41,725 bases of DNA, taken from NCBI RefSeq assembly GCF_001418325.1, contig NZ_LIPN01000027.1, forward strand, positions 1 through 41,725. The letters are read 5' to 3'. A program made the translations under genes and the position numbers. Source of the stretch: Streptomyces atriruber. Lineage in GTDB: Bacteria > Actinomycetota > Actinomycetes > Streptomycetales > Streptomycetaceae. Numbering within the stretch: position 1 is the stretch's first letter; each line of letters begins with the position of its first letter. The notes below the pieces were generated by a model, which did not search any database, had not been told where the DNA came from, and saw only the letters and a program-made list of their open reading frames with translations. Shown one piece after another: positions 8,295 through 16,722 of this stretch.

Positions 8295-10334
8295 ATGACC
8301 GACATGATCACCGCGGACCTGGTCGACCTCGAACTCGACCTGTCCGCCGACAGCAAGGAAGCGGCGTCCCGCGCGCTCGCCGAACGGATGGTGGCCCTGG
8401 GCCGGGTGACCGACCTGGCGGGGTTCCTCGCCGACGTGGCGGCCCGCGAGGCGCAGATGCCGACCGGCCTGGACGGCGGCATCGGCATCCCGCACTGCCG
8501 CAGCGCGCACGTCACCGAGCCGACCCTGGCCTTCGGCCGCTCGGCGCGGGGCATCGACTTCGGCGCGCCGGACGGCCCGGCGGACCTGATCTTCCTGATC
8601 GCGGCCCCGGCGGGTGCGGACGACGCCCATCTGACGATCCTGTCGTCGCTGGCGCGGCAGCTGATGGACGCGGGGTTCACGGGGGCGCTGCGGTCCGCCT
8701 CGACGGCGGCGGAGGCGGCGGCGCTGATCAGCGGCGAGGACGCGGAAGCGGCTGCTGGGGACGGCGAAGCGGCGGCCGGGGACGGTGAACCTGCCGCTGG
8801 GGACGCCGAACCCGTCGCTCCCGACAGCGGTTCCGCCGCGGAAGAGCCCTTCCGTATCGTCGCCGTCACCTCCTGTCCCACGGGCATCGCCCACACCTAC
8901 ATGGCGGCGGAGTCCCTGGAGAACGCGGCCCGTGAGGCGGGCGTGGAGATCACGGTCGAGACGCAGGGGTCGGCGGGCTTCACCCGTCTCGACCCCGCGG
9001 TCGTCGCCGCGGCGGACGCCGTCGTGTTCGCCCACGACGTCCCCGTACGCGACAAGGACCGTTTCGCCGGAAAGCCCACCGTCGACGTGGGCGTCAAGGC
9101 CGGTATCAACCGCCCCGCCGAACTCATCGCCGAGGTGCGGGAGAAGGCGGCCCGGGGCGAGACCACCGCCCCTGCCACCGGCCCCACCCCGGTGGAGGGC
9201 GCCGGGGCCGACGGCGACGGCTACGGCACCAAGCTGCGCAAGTGGCTGATGTCCGGCGTGAGTTACATGGTCCCGTTCGTGGCCGCGGGCGGCCTCCTCA
9301 TCGCCCTCGGCTTCGCCATCGGCGGCTGGAAGATCGACAAGGCGCCGTCGGTCGCCGAGCACTTCATCTGGACGGACCACACCAGCTGGGCCGCGCTGCT
9401 CTTCCAGATCGGCGGGCTCGCCTTCGCCTTCCTCGTCCCGGTCCTCGCGGGCTACATCGCGTACGGCATGGCCGACCGGCCGGGCCTGGTCCCCGGCTTC
9501 GTCGGCGGTTCGGTCGCCGTCACGATCAACGCGGGCTTCCTCGGCGGTCTCGCCGCGGGCCTGCTCGCGGGCGCCGTCGTCATGGGCATCCAACGGGTCC
9601 GGATCCCGTCCGTGCTGCGCGGCATCATGCCGGTCGTGGTGATTCCGCTGATCTCGTCGGCGGTGGTCGGCTTCCTGATGTTCCTCGTGGTCGGCAAGCC
9701 CATCGCCTCGCTGCAGAGCGCGCTGACCGATTGGCTGGAGGGTCTCTCCGGGGCCAACGCTGTCATCCTGGGCGTCATTCTCGGCCTGATGATGTGCTTC
9801 GACCTCGGCGGTCCGCTGAACAAGGTGGCGTACGCCTTCGCGATCGGCGGCCTCACCCACCCGACCGACGGCAGCCTCAAGGTGATGGCCGCGGCGATGG
9901 CGGCGGGCATGGTTCCGCCGCTCGCGATGGCCCTCGCCACGACGGTCCGCGGAAGCCTCTTCACCAAGACCGAGCGGGAGAACGGCAAGGCGGCCTGGTT
10001 CCTCGGCGCCTCCTTCATCACGGAGGGCGCGATCCCGTTCGCCGCGGCCGACCCGCTGCGCGTGATCCCCGCGTCGATGGCGGGCGGCGCGGTCACCGGC
10101 GCCCTGTCGATGGCCTTCGGCTGCACGCTGCGCGCCCCGCACGGCGGTGCCTTCGTGGTCCCGCTGATCGGCCGGCCCCTGCTCTACCTGGTCGCGATCG
10201 CCGCCGGTGTCTGCGTCTCGACGGCCGTGGTGGTCCTGCTCAAGGGCACCCGGAAGACGACGCCTTCGGGCGCGGCGGAGGAGACGGCACCCGCCGAGGA
10301 GCCGGTGACGGCGAAGGCGACGGCGGCTGTCTAG
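8295..10334 (+). CDS. fruA: PTS fructose-specific EIIABC
   Basis: The 679-aa permease imports fructose as fructose 1-phosphate. Domain order: EIIA at ~1-145 with phospho-acceptor His67 (GIGIPHCRS); a low-complexity Ala/Asp/Glu/Gly linker at ~150-185 built from short repeats; EIIB at ~190-285 with phospho-Cys194 (VAVTSCPTGIAHTYMAAE); and EIIC from ~310 with ~9-10 membrane segments (MVPFVAAGGLLIALGFAIGG, then GGPLNKVAYAFA, FITEGAIPFAAADP, APHGGAF). GAAGGAG at 8282-8288 supports the ATG at 8295. General PTS proteins (EI, HPr) are not in the window. It ends the fruRKA operon. Confidence 0.93.
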   Translation: MTDMITADLVDLELDLSADSKEAASRALAERMVALGRVTDLAGFLADVAAREAQMPTGLDGGIGIPHCRSAHVTEPTLAFGRSARGIDFGAPDGPADLIFLIAAPAGADDAHLTILSSLARQLMDAGFTGALRSASTAAEAAALISGEDAEAAAGDGEAAAGDGEPAAGDAEPVAPDSGSAAEEPFRIVAVTSCPTGIAHTYMAAESLENAAREAGVEITVETQGSAGFTRLDPAVVAAADAVVFAHDVPVRDKDRFAGKPTVDVGVKAGINRPAELIAEVREKAARGETTAPATGPTPVEGAGADGDGYGTKLRKWLMSGVSYMVPFVAAGGLLIALGFAIGGWKIDKAPSVAEHFIWTDHTSWAALLFQIGGLAFAFLVPVLAGYIAYGMADRPGLVPGFVGGSVAVTINAGFLGGLAAGLLAGAVVMGIQRVRIPSVLRGIMPVVVIPLISSAVVGFLMFLVVGKPIASLQSALTDWLEGLSGANAVILGVILGLMMCFDLGGPLNKVAYAFAIGGLTHPTDGSLKVMAAAMAAGMVPPLAMALATTVRGSLFTKTERENGKAAWFLGASFITEGAIPFAAADPLRVIPASMAGGAVTGALSMAFGCTLRAPHGGAFVVPLIGRPLLYLVAIAAGVCVSTAVVVLLKGTRKTTPSGAAEETAPAEEPVTAKATAAV

Positions 10335-10415
10335 TCCGGACGTCCTGCCCCCTGGACGTAATCGGAACGTCCCTGAAGGGCAACGGGTCCCGGAGTGTGC
10401 GACTTGCGTCACTTC

Positions 10416-10429
10416 GGGACCTAAGTCCC
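10416..10429. promoter_or_regulatory. DevR/DosR (OsdR)-like box
   Basis: GGGACCTAAGTCCC, preceded by TTC, matches most of the DosR consensus TTSGGGAC-WWWW-GTCCCSAA, with 5-4-5 spacing and perfect GGGAC/GTCCC arms. It is centred ~53 bp upstream of the ATG at 10476, a position typical of DevR-type activators if the message is leaderless. DevR/OsdR control hypoxia and dormancy genes (established in Mycobacterium and S. coelicolor). Binding here is inference. Confidence 0.55.
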
Positions 10430-10475
10430 ATTGCCCCCTGTCGAAAGACCCCACGCCTGTTGTCTACTGGGCCGC

Positions 10476-10730
10476 ATGCTCCAGGATGTCTCGATCGTTC
10501 AGCAGATAGGCGTGGCCGTTCTCGCCGTGGCGACCGTCGTCTGGGCCGTCGGCCTGGTGCGGGTCATGCGCAAGGAACGTTTCGACGTGGAGGCGTGGCG
10601 CCAGGCTCCGTCGCTCCGTGCGCTGCCGACCCAGCAGGGCCCGCCGCGCACGGAGGCCGTGGAGCTCACCGCGGACGAGCGGGCCGCGTTCGCCGGTCTC
10701 GTACGGCAGTTCGGCGAGGGCCGCTCCTGA
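10476..10730 (+). CDS. Small single-pass membrane protein, function unknown
   Basis: The 84-aa protein has one hydrophobic segment at residues ~11-31 (IGVAVLAVATVVWAVGLVRVM), followed by a basic patch and a ~50-residue soluble tail ending in a small predicted helix (LTADERAAFAGLVRQFGEG). No Shine-Dalgarno sequence is visible. TCTACT at 10463-10468 could be a -10 box for a leaderless message starting at the ATG. The DevR/DosR-like box just upstream suggests oxygen- or redox-dependent expression. It converges on the next gene with a 24-bp gap. I do not recognise the family. Confidence 0.7.
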   Translation: MLQDVSIVQQIGVAVLAVATVVWAVGLVRVMRKERFDVEAWRQAPSLRALPTQQGPPRTEAVELTADERAAFAGLVRQFGEGRS

Positions 10731-10754
10731 AGCCCGTCCCTGGCCCCTGAAGCG

Positions 10755-11531
10755 CTAGCCGCGCGTCCGGCCCTCCCGGGTCCAGGCGCGGGCCCTGCGC
10801 TCCATCGCGGCGCGGGCCGCCTCCTCGGTGTCGTACACCTCGCACATGTGCCGCCCGTCGGGCGTGAGCGTGTGCTCGACCTCCCACAGGCTGGTCTCGC
10901 CGCCGTCGAAGAGCAGGAACGCGTGCTCGTAGAGCGAGAAGCACATGCGCATTTCACCGGCCAGCCGCGGACGGCCGAAGGCCTGGGTGATCTGGTGCGC
11001 GAACGCGGCGCGCAGCAGCCGCGCGACGCTCTTGCCCGGCCGGCCGCCGTCGGGGTTCTCCGCGCGGCGCAGGAGCCTGCGCGCGTGGTCCGCGGAATCG
11101 TCCGGAACGTACGCATGGCGCGGCTCGGTGTCGGCCGGGAGCTGGAGCACGACCGGTCGGCCGCACGCCGGCGGGTCGGGCGGCAGCGGCAGCCGCGAGG
11201 TGGCGACGCCCGCCTCCTCCTCGTCCGCATAGAGCTCGTGCGTCGGGGTGTTGCCCGGCGCGGTGTTGTGGACCAGCTCCCAGAGCGTGAGCACGGACGC
11301 GTCGGTGAGCAGCCAGGTGTGTCTGAACGTCTCCCGGTGCAGCCCCGAGCTGTGGTGCGCGGAGTGCAGCGAGGTGTCGTGGGCGAGGGCGGAGCCGAGG
11401 CGGGTCAGCACCTCGTCCGGCAGATCGAAGGAGTTCAGGGCGCGGCCGAGGAGTCGCTCGAGATGCTCCTCCGGAGAGTGTGGCTCGGGCGACTCGGGTG
11501 GCTCGTACGCAGTGTCGTACGGAACGCTCAA
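10755..11531 (-). CDS. Conserved actinobacterial protein of unknown function (possibly DUF6227)
   Basis: This 258-aa soluble protein opens with an acidic/proline-rich N-terminus (YEPPESPEPHSPEEHLERLLGR). Two similar halves follow, each with a 'd-s/y-e-h-x-f-l-l-x-d-g-x-x-s/l-w-e-v/l-h' pattern (WLLTDASVLTLWELVHNTAP and AFLLFDGGETSLWEVEHTL), which suggests an internal duplication. No catalytic motif is seen. The start is TTG at 11531 with GGGAGAAG just upstream. I associate it with DUF6227 from memory, with moderate certainty, and assign no function. Confidence 0.75.
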   Translation of the reverse strand: MSVPYDTAYEPPESPEPHSPEEHLERLLGRALNSFDLPDEVLTRLGSALAHDTSLHSAHHSSGLHRETFRHTWLLTDASVLTLWELVHNTAPGNTPTHELYADEEEAGVATSRLPLPPDPPACGRPVVLQLPADTEPRHAYVPDDSADHARRLLRRAENPDGGRPGKSVARLLRAAFAHQITQAFGRPRLAGEMRMCFSLYEHAFLLFDGGETSLWEVEHTLTPDGRHMCEVYDTEEAARAAMERRARAWTREGRTRG

Positions 11532-11599
11532 GGCTTCTCCCGGCGTTGCTACATGTCACCTGGTGAGTGCATACCGTAGTCCCTGGGTCCGACATCATG

Positions 11600-11692
11600 C
11601 CCGTGAACCGGAAAACGCGCGGGCGTGAAGCCCGGGAATCGGAAAACGCGCGGGCACGAAGCCCGGGAACCAGAAAACGCGCGAGCCACGCG
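11600..11692. repeat. Three tandem copies of a 31-bp intergenic repeat
   Basis: Units 11600-11630, 11631-11661 and 11662-11692 share CCCGKGAAYC-GAAAACGCGCGGGC-GAAG with few changes. The third unit has drifted (CGAGCCACG) and forms the left arm of the following terminator. The array lies between the start of the uncharacterised gene at 11531 and the end of the L,D-transpeptidase gene. Function unknown. Confidence 0.75.
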
Positions 11693-11713
11693 GGAAGTTC
11701 CCGCGTGGCTCGC
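11681..11713 (-). terminator. Strong terminator hairpin of the L,D-transpeptidase gene
   Basis: GCGAGCCACGCGGGAA (11681-11696) and TTCCCGCGTGGCTCGC (11698-11713) are perfect reverse complements. They lie 45 bp downstream of the lipoprotein stop. Confidence 0.75.
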
Positions 11714-11757
11714 TCAGTTGTGGGGTGCGGCGGAGGCGGCCGCCGCGGGCGCGTGCG

Positions 11758-12978
11758 TCAGCTCGCGCTGCCCGCCGTCCACTCGCTCCAGGACATGTTC
11801 CAGCCGTTGAGGCCGTTGTCCGGGGCGATGGTCTTGTCGGGGGAGCCCTTGACCGTCACGACGTCGCCGATCAGGGAGTTGTTGTAGAACCAGGCGCCCT
11901 GGGTGCTCGGGTCGCCGGCGCCGCGCGCGTCCTGCAGGCCGACGCAGCCGTGGCTGGTGTTGGCGCTGCCGAAGATCGAGGGCGAGCCCCAGTAGTTGCC
12001 GTGGATGAAGGTGCCCGACGAGGACAGCCGCATGGCGTGCGGCACGTCCTTGATGTCGTACTCCCCACCGAAGCCGACCGTGTCACCGTTCATCCGGGTC
12101 TGGGTGAACTTCTCAGAGATGACCATCTTGCCGTTGTACGTCGGGTTCGACGGGCTGCCCGCGGAGATCGGGACGGACTTGATGACCTTGCCGTCCCGCT
12201 CGACCGTCATCTTCTTGGCCTGCACGTCGACCGTGGAGACCTGCGCGCGGCCGATGTCGAAGGTGACCGTCTTGTTCTGCACGCCGGTGACGCCGTCCGC
12301 GCCCTTCACGCCGTCCAGGTCGATCTTCATCGTGACCTTGGAACCGGCCTTCCAGTAGTCCTCGGGCCGGAAGTCCAGGCGCTGGTTGCCGAACCAGTGG
12401 CCGACGACCTTCTGGCCGCTGCTGGTCGTCACGGTGATGTGGGACTGGACGTCCTTCTTCTCCGTGATCGCCTTGTCGAAGTTGAAGGAGACCGGCATGC
12501 CGACGCCGACCTTGGCGCCGCCGTCGGGCGCGTAGGTGCCGATGAAGCTGTTGGCGGAGGAGATCGTGGTGAACGTCGCGTTCTCGGTCGCCGCGTTGCC
12601 CTTGGCGTCCTTGGCGTCCGCGGTCACCTTGTACTTCGTGCCGCGCTCCAGCTGCGCCTTGGGCTTCCAGGAGGAGCCGTCACCGGAGATGGTGCCCTCG
12701 ACCGCGGTGCCGGACGTCACCGACGTCATCTTCACGCTGGTCAGCTTGCCGCCCTTGACCTTGACGCCGGTGGCGTTGATCGAGGCGTCGGTGGCGCCGT
12801 CCTTCGACGAGATGGTGATGTCGGCGCCCTTGGCGGCCGAGGAGCTGCCGCCGTTCTTGTCGTCCTTGGCATCGGCGTCGCCGCCGCAGGCCGTCAGGGT
12901 CAGCGCGCCCACGGCGGCGAGCGCGGTGGCGGCCAGCAGGGCACGGCGCCGGGGGTTGACTATGACCGACCTTGTCAC
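11758..12978 (-). CDS. L,D-transpeptidase lipoprotein (YkuD domain)
   Basis: This 406-aa exported lipoprotein makes 3-3 peptidoglycan cross-links or anchors polymers. The leader is basic with a lipobox at Cys31 (LTLTAC), followed by a Ser/Lys-rich spacer. Two Ig-like domains follow (~50-250; second with SFNFDKAITEKKDVQ), then a YkuD domain at ~255-380 with the catalytic signature: IHGNYWG, then NTSHGCVGL with nucleophile Cys345. A short Trp-rich tail (NGWNMSWSEWT) resembles that of mycobacterial Ldts. The GTG at 12978 is chosen because GGAG lies 6 bases upstream. A TTG 12 bases earlier is in frame but overlaps that ribosome site. Confidence 0.9.
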   Translation of the reverse strand: MTRSVIVNPRRRALLAATALAAVGALTLTACGGDADAKDDKNGGSSSAAKGADITISSKDGATDASINATGVKVKGGKLTSVKMTSVTSGTAVEGTISGDGSSWKPKAQLERGTKYKVTADAKDAKGNAATENATFTTISSANSFIGTYAPDGGAKVGVGMPVSFNFDKAITEKKDVQSHITVTTSSGQKVVGHWFGNQRLDFRPEDYWKAGSKVTMKIDLDGVKGADGVTGVQNKTVTFDIGRAQVSTVDVQAKKMTVERDGKVIKSVPISAGSPSNPTYNGKMVISEKFTQTRMNGDTVGFGGEYDIKDVPHAMRLSSSGTFIHGNYWGSPSIFGSANTSHGCVGLQDARGAGDPSTQGAWFYNNSLIGDVVTVKGSPDKTIAPDNGLNGWNMSWSEWTAGSAS

Positions 12979-13132
12979 GGGCTGCTCCAAGTACGTGTTC
13001 TGACTCAGTACGAGTTAAGAGCGGCCTTGTGCCCGGAGAGGTTCCGTCCGAACAGTGTGAGTGTGAGCACACCTTTCGGCCCCAACGCGCCCCCGGGTGG
13101 GGCGATTTGAGGCCGATACTCCTATCTGTCCC

Positions 13133-14239
13133 CTACTTGTGGTAGAGCTCCAGGTACGAAGGGAAGGTTCCGCCCGGCGTTTCCACGGACTCCGCCGCCA
13201 GCATCGCCCGCGTGATCGCTGCCGTCACCAGGTCCGCGCCCGCGGCGAGGACCTCGTTGAGGGCGAGCGGATTCCCGGCGGCCAGGGCGTGCTCCCCGGT
13301 GGCGAGGGCGAAGACCGTGTCGCCGTCGTTGAGGAGGTGGACGGGCCGCACCGCGCGTGCCATGCCGTCGTGCGACGTGCCCGCCAGCTTCTGTGCCTGC
13401 GCCTTGGTCAGTTCGGCGTCGGTGGCGACCACGGCGAGGGTGGTGTTCAGCGGGGGCGGCCCGTTCTCGACGGCGGCCTCGGCGAGGCGCCGCGTCGCCT
13501 CCTCGTGGACCTCGGGCGCCGGGTAACTCACCCGCTTCCCCTCGAAGTACCGCCCGTACAGCGCCCCCGTCCCCGGGTCGACCGCCGAGCCCGCGGCGTT
13601 CGCTACGGCCAGCACGGCGACCGTGATCCCCGAATCGAGGCGGACGCTCGCGCTGCCGACGCCGCCCTTGAACCTGCCGACCACCGCACCGGTGCCCGCC
13701 CCGACGTTCCCCTCCGCGACCGGGGTGAACGGCTCGGTGCGCGCGGCGTCCTCGACGGCTGCCCGGCCGGTCGCCGCGTCGGGGCGGGCCCCGAAGTCGC
13801 CGCCCCGGCCCAGGTCGAAGACGCAGGCGGCCGGGACGACGGGCACCACGTGGGAGGGGTCGGGGCCGACCCGCACGCCCCGGCCCCGCTCCTCCAGCCA
13901 CGCCACCACACCCGACGCGGAGTCCAGTCCGTACGCACTGCCGCCCGTCAGGACCACCGCCTCGACGCGCTGCACCAGATTGCGCGGGTCGAGGGCGTCC
14001 GTCTCGCGGGTGCCGGGCCCGCCGCCGCGCACGTCCACGGCCGCGACGGCCCCGCCCTCGGGGGCGAGCACCACGGTGGTGCCGGTGAGCCGGCCGTCAC
14101 CGGTCCACGTGGCATGACCGACCCGAAGGCCGGCGACATCGGTCAGAGAGCCGGACAGCGGCCGGAGCGCGGCCGCGGCGGGATCGGTGGCTCCGGTGGA
14201 ACCGTCGGCTCCGGCGGGATCAGCGGAAGCAGGTGTCAT
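13133..14239 (-). CDS. P1-family (DmpA/NylC-like) Ntn-type peptidase
   Basis: The 368-aa protein belongs to peptidase family S58/P1 (L-aminopeptidase D-Ala-esterase, 6-aminohexanoate oligomer hydrolase), which self-cleaves to expose an N-terminal Ser or Thr. The fold motifs are LTDVAGLRVGHAT, VDVRGGGPGTRETD, VLTGGSAYGLDSASGV, then EGNVGAGTGAVVGRFKGG. The cleavage site is predicted at Asn265-Thr266 (PPLNTTLAVVATDAE), the same Asn-Thr pair as in NylC. It starts 25 bp after the ltrA stop on the same strand, so co-transcription is likely, although a clear Shine-Dalgarno is lacking. Substrate unknown. Confidence 0.85.
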   Translation of the reverse strand: MTPASADPAGADGSTGATDPAAAALRPLSGSLTDVAGLRVGHATWTGDGRLTGTTVVLAPEGGAVAAVDVRGGGPGTRETDALDPRNLVQRVEAVVLTGGSAYGLDSASGVVAWLEERGRGVRVGPDPSHVVPVVPAACVFDLGRGGDFGARPDAATGRAAVEDAARTEPFTPVAEGNVGAGTGAVVGRFKGGVGSASVRLDSGITVAVLAVANAAGSAVDPGTGALYGRYFEGKRVSYPAPEVHEEATRRLAEAAVENGPPPLNTTLAVVATDAELTKAQAQKLAGTSHDGMARAVRPVHLLNDGDTVFALATGEHALAAGNPLALNEVLAAGADLVTAAITRAMLAAESVETPGGTFPSYLELYHK

Positions 14240-14264
14240 GAAGAAGGCGTACCACGCGGGCCGG

Positions 14265-15530
14265 TCACGGGCGCCGCGCCATCCGGGTGGTGAGCGTCAC
14301 CCCCGTCGCGACGGTCGCCGCGGCGACCAGCCCCGCCACCAGCACCGCCCAGCGGCCCGCGAACGTACTGGCCAGCACCGCCAACGCGCTCACCGGCAAC
14401 ACCAGTTGCTGCGCCACCCCCACCTTGTAGTAGCGGGAGTGCAGCGCCCACACCGTGACCAGATAGAGCGCCGTCGGCACGGTCACCGCGGCGGACGCCG
14501 CCACCGTCGAGATGTGCGCCTTGCCGACGGCCTGTTCGACCGCCACCTCGATCCCGGCCCCGATCGCCGCGGCCGAGCCGAGGATCACGTAGTGGCCGTA
14601 ACCCCACAGGAACGCCTGACGGTTGCTCCTCAGCCGGCCGTGGATGGGCACGACGAAGTAGATCCACCACGCGGCGAACACGACGAGGAGGCCGCCCGCG
14701 GCGATGGGCAGCAACTCGTCCAGCGCGTCGTGCTCTTCCATGCCCGACTTCACCGCCACGGTCGCCGCCGCGATGGTCTCGCCGAGCACGATGATCGTGA
14801 ACAGGCCGTACCGCTCGGAGATGTGGTGCGGGTGCCACGCCGTCGTGTACGCGCGCTCCGCGATCACCGGCACGCACATCTCCGCGATCGCCATCACGAG
14901 GAACAGCCAGGGCCGGGCGCCCTCCGGCAGGAACAGCAGCCCCGACCAGCCGACCTGGCAGATCAGCACGCCCGCCGCATACCGCAGGGCCGTCCCGCGC
15001 TCGGCGCCCGTCGACGCCCTGGCGACGCGCAGCCACTGCGTGGTGAGGGCGACCCGCATGATCAGGTAGCCGAGCCAGACCAGGAGGAAGTCGTGGTCCT
15101 CGAAGCCCTTGGAGACCCCGGCGGCGAAGACGAGCACACCGGCGATCTGGATCAGCGTGACCACGCGGTACAGCGCGTCGTCGTTGTCGTACGCCGAGGA
15201 GAACCAGGAGAAGTTGACCCACGCCCAGAACATCGCGAAGAAGACCATCGCGTAGTTGAGGACGCCCTCGCCCGGGTGCCCCTCTGCGACGGCATGCACC
15301 AGCTCTGCACCGGCCTGTGCGACCGCCACGACGAAGCACAGGTCGAAGAAGAGCTCCAGCGGGGTCGCGGCGCGGTGCTCCTCGTCGCGGCCCCGGGCCA
15401 GGAGCGGCCGCAACGGGCTGCTGAAGGAGGAATCCGGTGAGGTGGCTGAGGTAGGTGAGGCGGGTGAGACGAGTGAGTCTGACGGGCTGGATGGGCCTGG
15501 TGGGGTGGGGGAGTCGGGAGAGGTCGTCAT
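14265..15530 (-). CDS. ltrA: Low temperature requirement protein A (LtrA) family membrane protein
   Basis: The 421-aa integral membrane protein has a Ser/Pro-rich N-terminus (~1-40) and then the family motif ATPLELFFDLCFVVAVAQAGAEL (key residues E-L-F-F-D-L). About 11-12 hydrophobic segments follow, with the conserved HPHHISERYGLFTIIVLGE stretch near the middle. LtrA was named from Listeria growth in the cold, but the biochemical role is unknown. The start is an ATG at 15530 with GGAGGG just upstream. It lies between cbiX (32-bp gap) and the P1 peptidase (25-bp gap) on the same strand. The Ser-Pro-Asp N-terminal tract is low-complexity. Confidence 0.88.
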   Translation of the reverse strand: MTTSPDSPTPPGPSSPSDSLVSPASPTSATSPDSSFSSPLRPLLARGRDEEHRAATPLELFFDLCFVVAVAQAGAELVHAVAEGHPGEGVLNYAMVFFAMFWAWVNFSWFSSAYDNDDALYRVVTLIQIAGVLVFAAGVSKGFEDHDFLLVWLGYLIMRVALTTQWLRVARASTGAERGTALRYAAGVLICQVGWSGLLFLPEGARPWLFLVMAIAEMCVPVIAERAYTTAWHPHHISERYGLFTIIVLGETIAAATVAVKSGMEEHDALDELLPIAAGGLLVVFAAWWIYFVVPIHGRLRSNRQAFLWGYGHYVILGSAAAIGAGIEVAVEQAVGKAHISTVAASAAVTVPTALYLVTVWALHSRYYKVGVAQQLVLPVSALAVLASTFAGRWAVLVAGLVAAATVATGVTLTTRMARRP

Positions 15531-15562
15531 GCCCTCCAGGACAGCAGAAGGCGTACGCCGAG

Positions 15563-16396
15563 TCAGGCTGCGGCACCGAGCGGCACGGCAGGGCCACCCG
15601 GGCGACGCAAGGCAGTCTCGTACCGGCGCAGGACCAGCGCCGCGATGTCCGGGTGGTCGGCGATCGGGTCGGCCACCGCATCGGCACCGGCCTCGGCGAG
15701 CGCCACCGTGAACCGCCCCGGCGCCAGCAGATGCGCGGCCACGGCCACCCTCCGGTACCCGGCGCCCCGCAGCCGCGCCACCGCCTCCGGGACGGTCGGC
15801 CCGGCCGAGGAGCAGTACGCCCCGCACACCGGAGTCCCGCGCAGCAGCCCGCGCAACTGCCGGACGGCCACCCGCGCCCCGTCGTTGCCCCCGGGCCGCG
15901 ACGATCCGGCCGCGGCGAGGACCACGGCGTCGGCCTCCACCCCCGCTTGCCGCTCCGCCTCGTACAGCCGGTCGCGCAGGGCGAGCGCCACGGCACGGTC
16001 GCCGCTGAGCCCTTCGGTGAGCACGCACCCGCGGCGGCCGGGGCCGTCATGGCCGCGGACGACGGCGGGGATGTCGACCGTGCGGTGGTAACCGTCGCCG
16101 AGGAGGAGGGGCACGACGACGGCGCCGTCCCGCAGCGCTTCGGCGAGGGAGGGGGCGGCAGGGGAGGGATGGTCGAGGTGGCCCAGGGCGGGCCGCACCC
16201 CGCCGAGCCCCTCGACCTGGTCGCAGAGCCGCCGCAGGGTGAGGGCGGCGCCGGGCAGGGCGCTGCCGTGCACGACGAGTACGAGGGGCGGAGCTGCCGA
16301 ACCCCTGTCCAGGGGCTGCTCTTCCAGAGGCCGCTCTTCCCGGGACAGGCCTTCCAAAGGTCGCCGCTCCAGACGTCGCTCTTCCAGAGGCCGCAC
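15563..16396 (-). CDS. cbiX: Sirohydrochlorin chelatase (CbiX/SirB family)
   Basis: A two-domain chelatase that inserts Fe2+ (or Co2+) into sirohydrochlorin, the last step of siroheme synthesis. The metal-binding His lies in LVLVVHGSALPGAA (first domain) and a partner His in VAAHLLAPGRF (second). Both domains repeat the HemH-like fold (PALGHLDHPSPAAPSLAEAL; VVPLLLGDGYHRTVDIP). The first ~35 residues are an Arg/Glu-rich extension of RPLEE-type repeats absent from most homologues. The frame is open to 16492. A GTG at 16396 with a G-rich ribosome site is preferred, but the start is uncertain. It is divergent from the siroheme-dependent nitrite reductase nirBD, which fits cofactor supply. Confidence 0.82.
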   Translation of the reverse strand: MRPLEERRLERRPLEGLSREERPLEEQPLDRGSAAPPLVLVVHGSALPGAALTLRRLCDQVEGLGGVRPALGHLDHPSPAAPSLAEALRDGAVVVPLLLGDGYHRTVDIPAVVRGHDGPGRRGCVLTEGLSGDRAVALALRDRLYEAERQAGVEADAVVLAAAGSSRPGGNDGARVAVRQLRGLLRGTPVCGAYCSSAGPTVPEAVARLRGAGYRRVAVAAHLLAPGRFTVALAEAGADAVADPIADHPDIAALVLRRYETALRRPGGPAVPLGAAA

Positions 16397-16722
16397 TGTC
16401 CACCCCACCCGAAGCCGGAGAACCCACGCTCTGTGCGAGCGGGTCCGGGACGGGACAGTGGTGTCGCCGCACTCCCGCCCCGGAAACCGCACCGCACCGG
16501 GCTGCCGTCGTGGTCGGGGAGCAGCCCGTCGCCCACGACGCTACGCCCGCTCCCGCCGGGGAACGCCCGCCAAAAGGCCTGACCACATGGGTCGTTGGGC
16601 CCCCGCGGAAGGGCCCTTAGCGGTCCGACGCCATGCCGCGCCCGGCCTACCGTCAGAGGGAAGATCTCCCTCCCGCAGCGGCTCGGCGGGGGATTCCCCC
16701 AGCGCGACGGAGTGTGACTCCC
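16397..16722. other. Intergenic region between divergent cbiX and nirBD
   Basis: 326 bp without a convincing gene. It holds the divergent promoters, a DevR-like box (16589-16602), a GGGCCC...GGGCCC inverted repeat (16599-16616 area) and the nirBD ribosome site (ACGGAGTG, 16707-16713). The cbiX reading frame stays open to 16492, so a longer cbiX product is possible. Confidence 0.5.
16589..16602. promoter_or_regulatory. DevR/OsdR-like box upstream of nirBD
   Basis: GGGTCGTTGGGCCC fits the 5-4-5 pattern GGGnC-NNNN-GGCCC of DevR-type sites (the mycobacterial variants with a GGCCC right arm). It lies ~127 bp upstream of the nirBD start. GC-rich DNA makes chance matches likely, so the support is the coincidence with similar boxes upstream of pflB. 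Confidence 0.35.
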
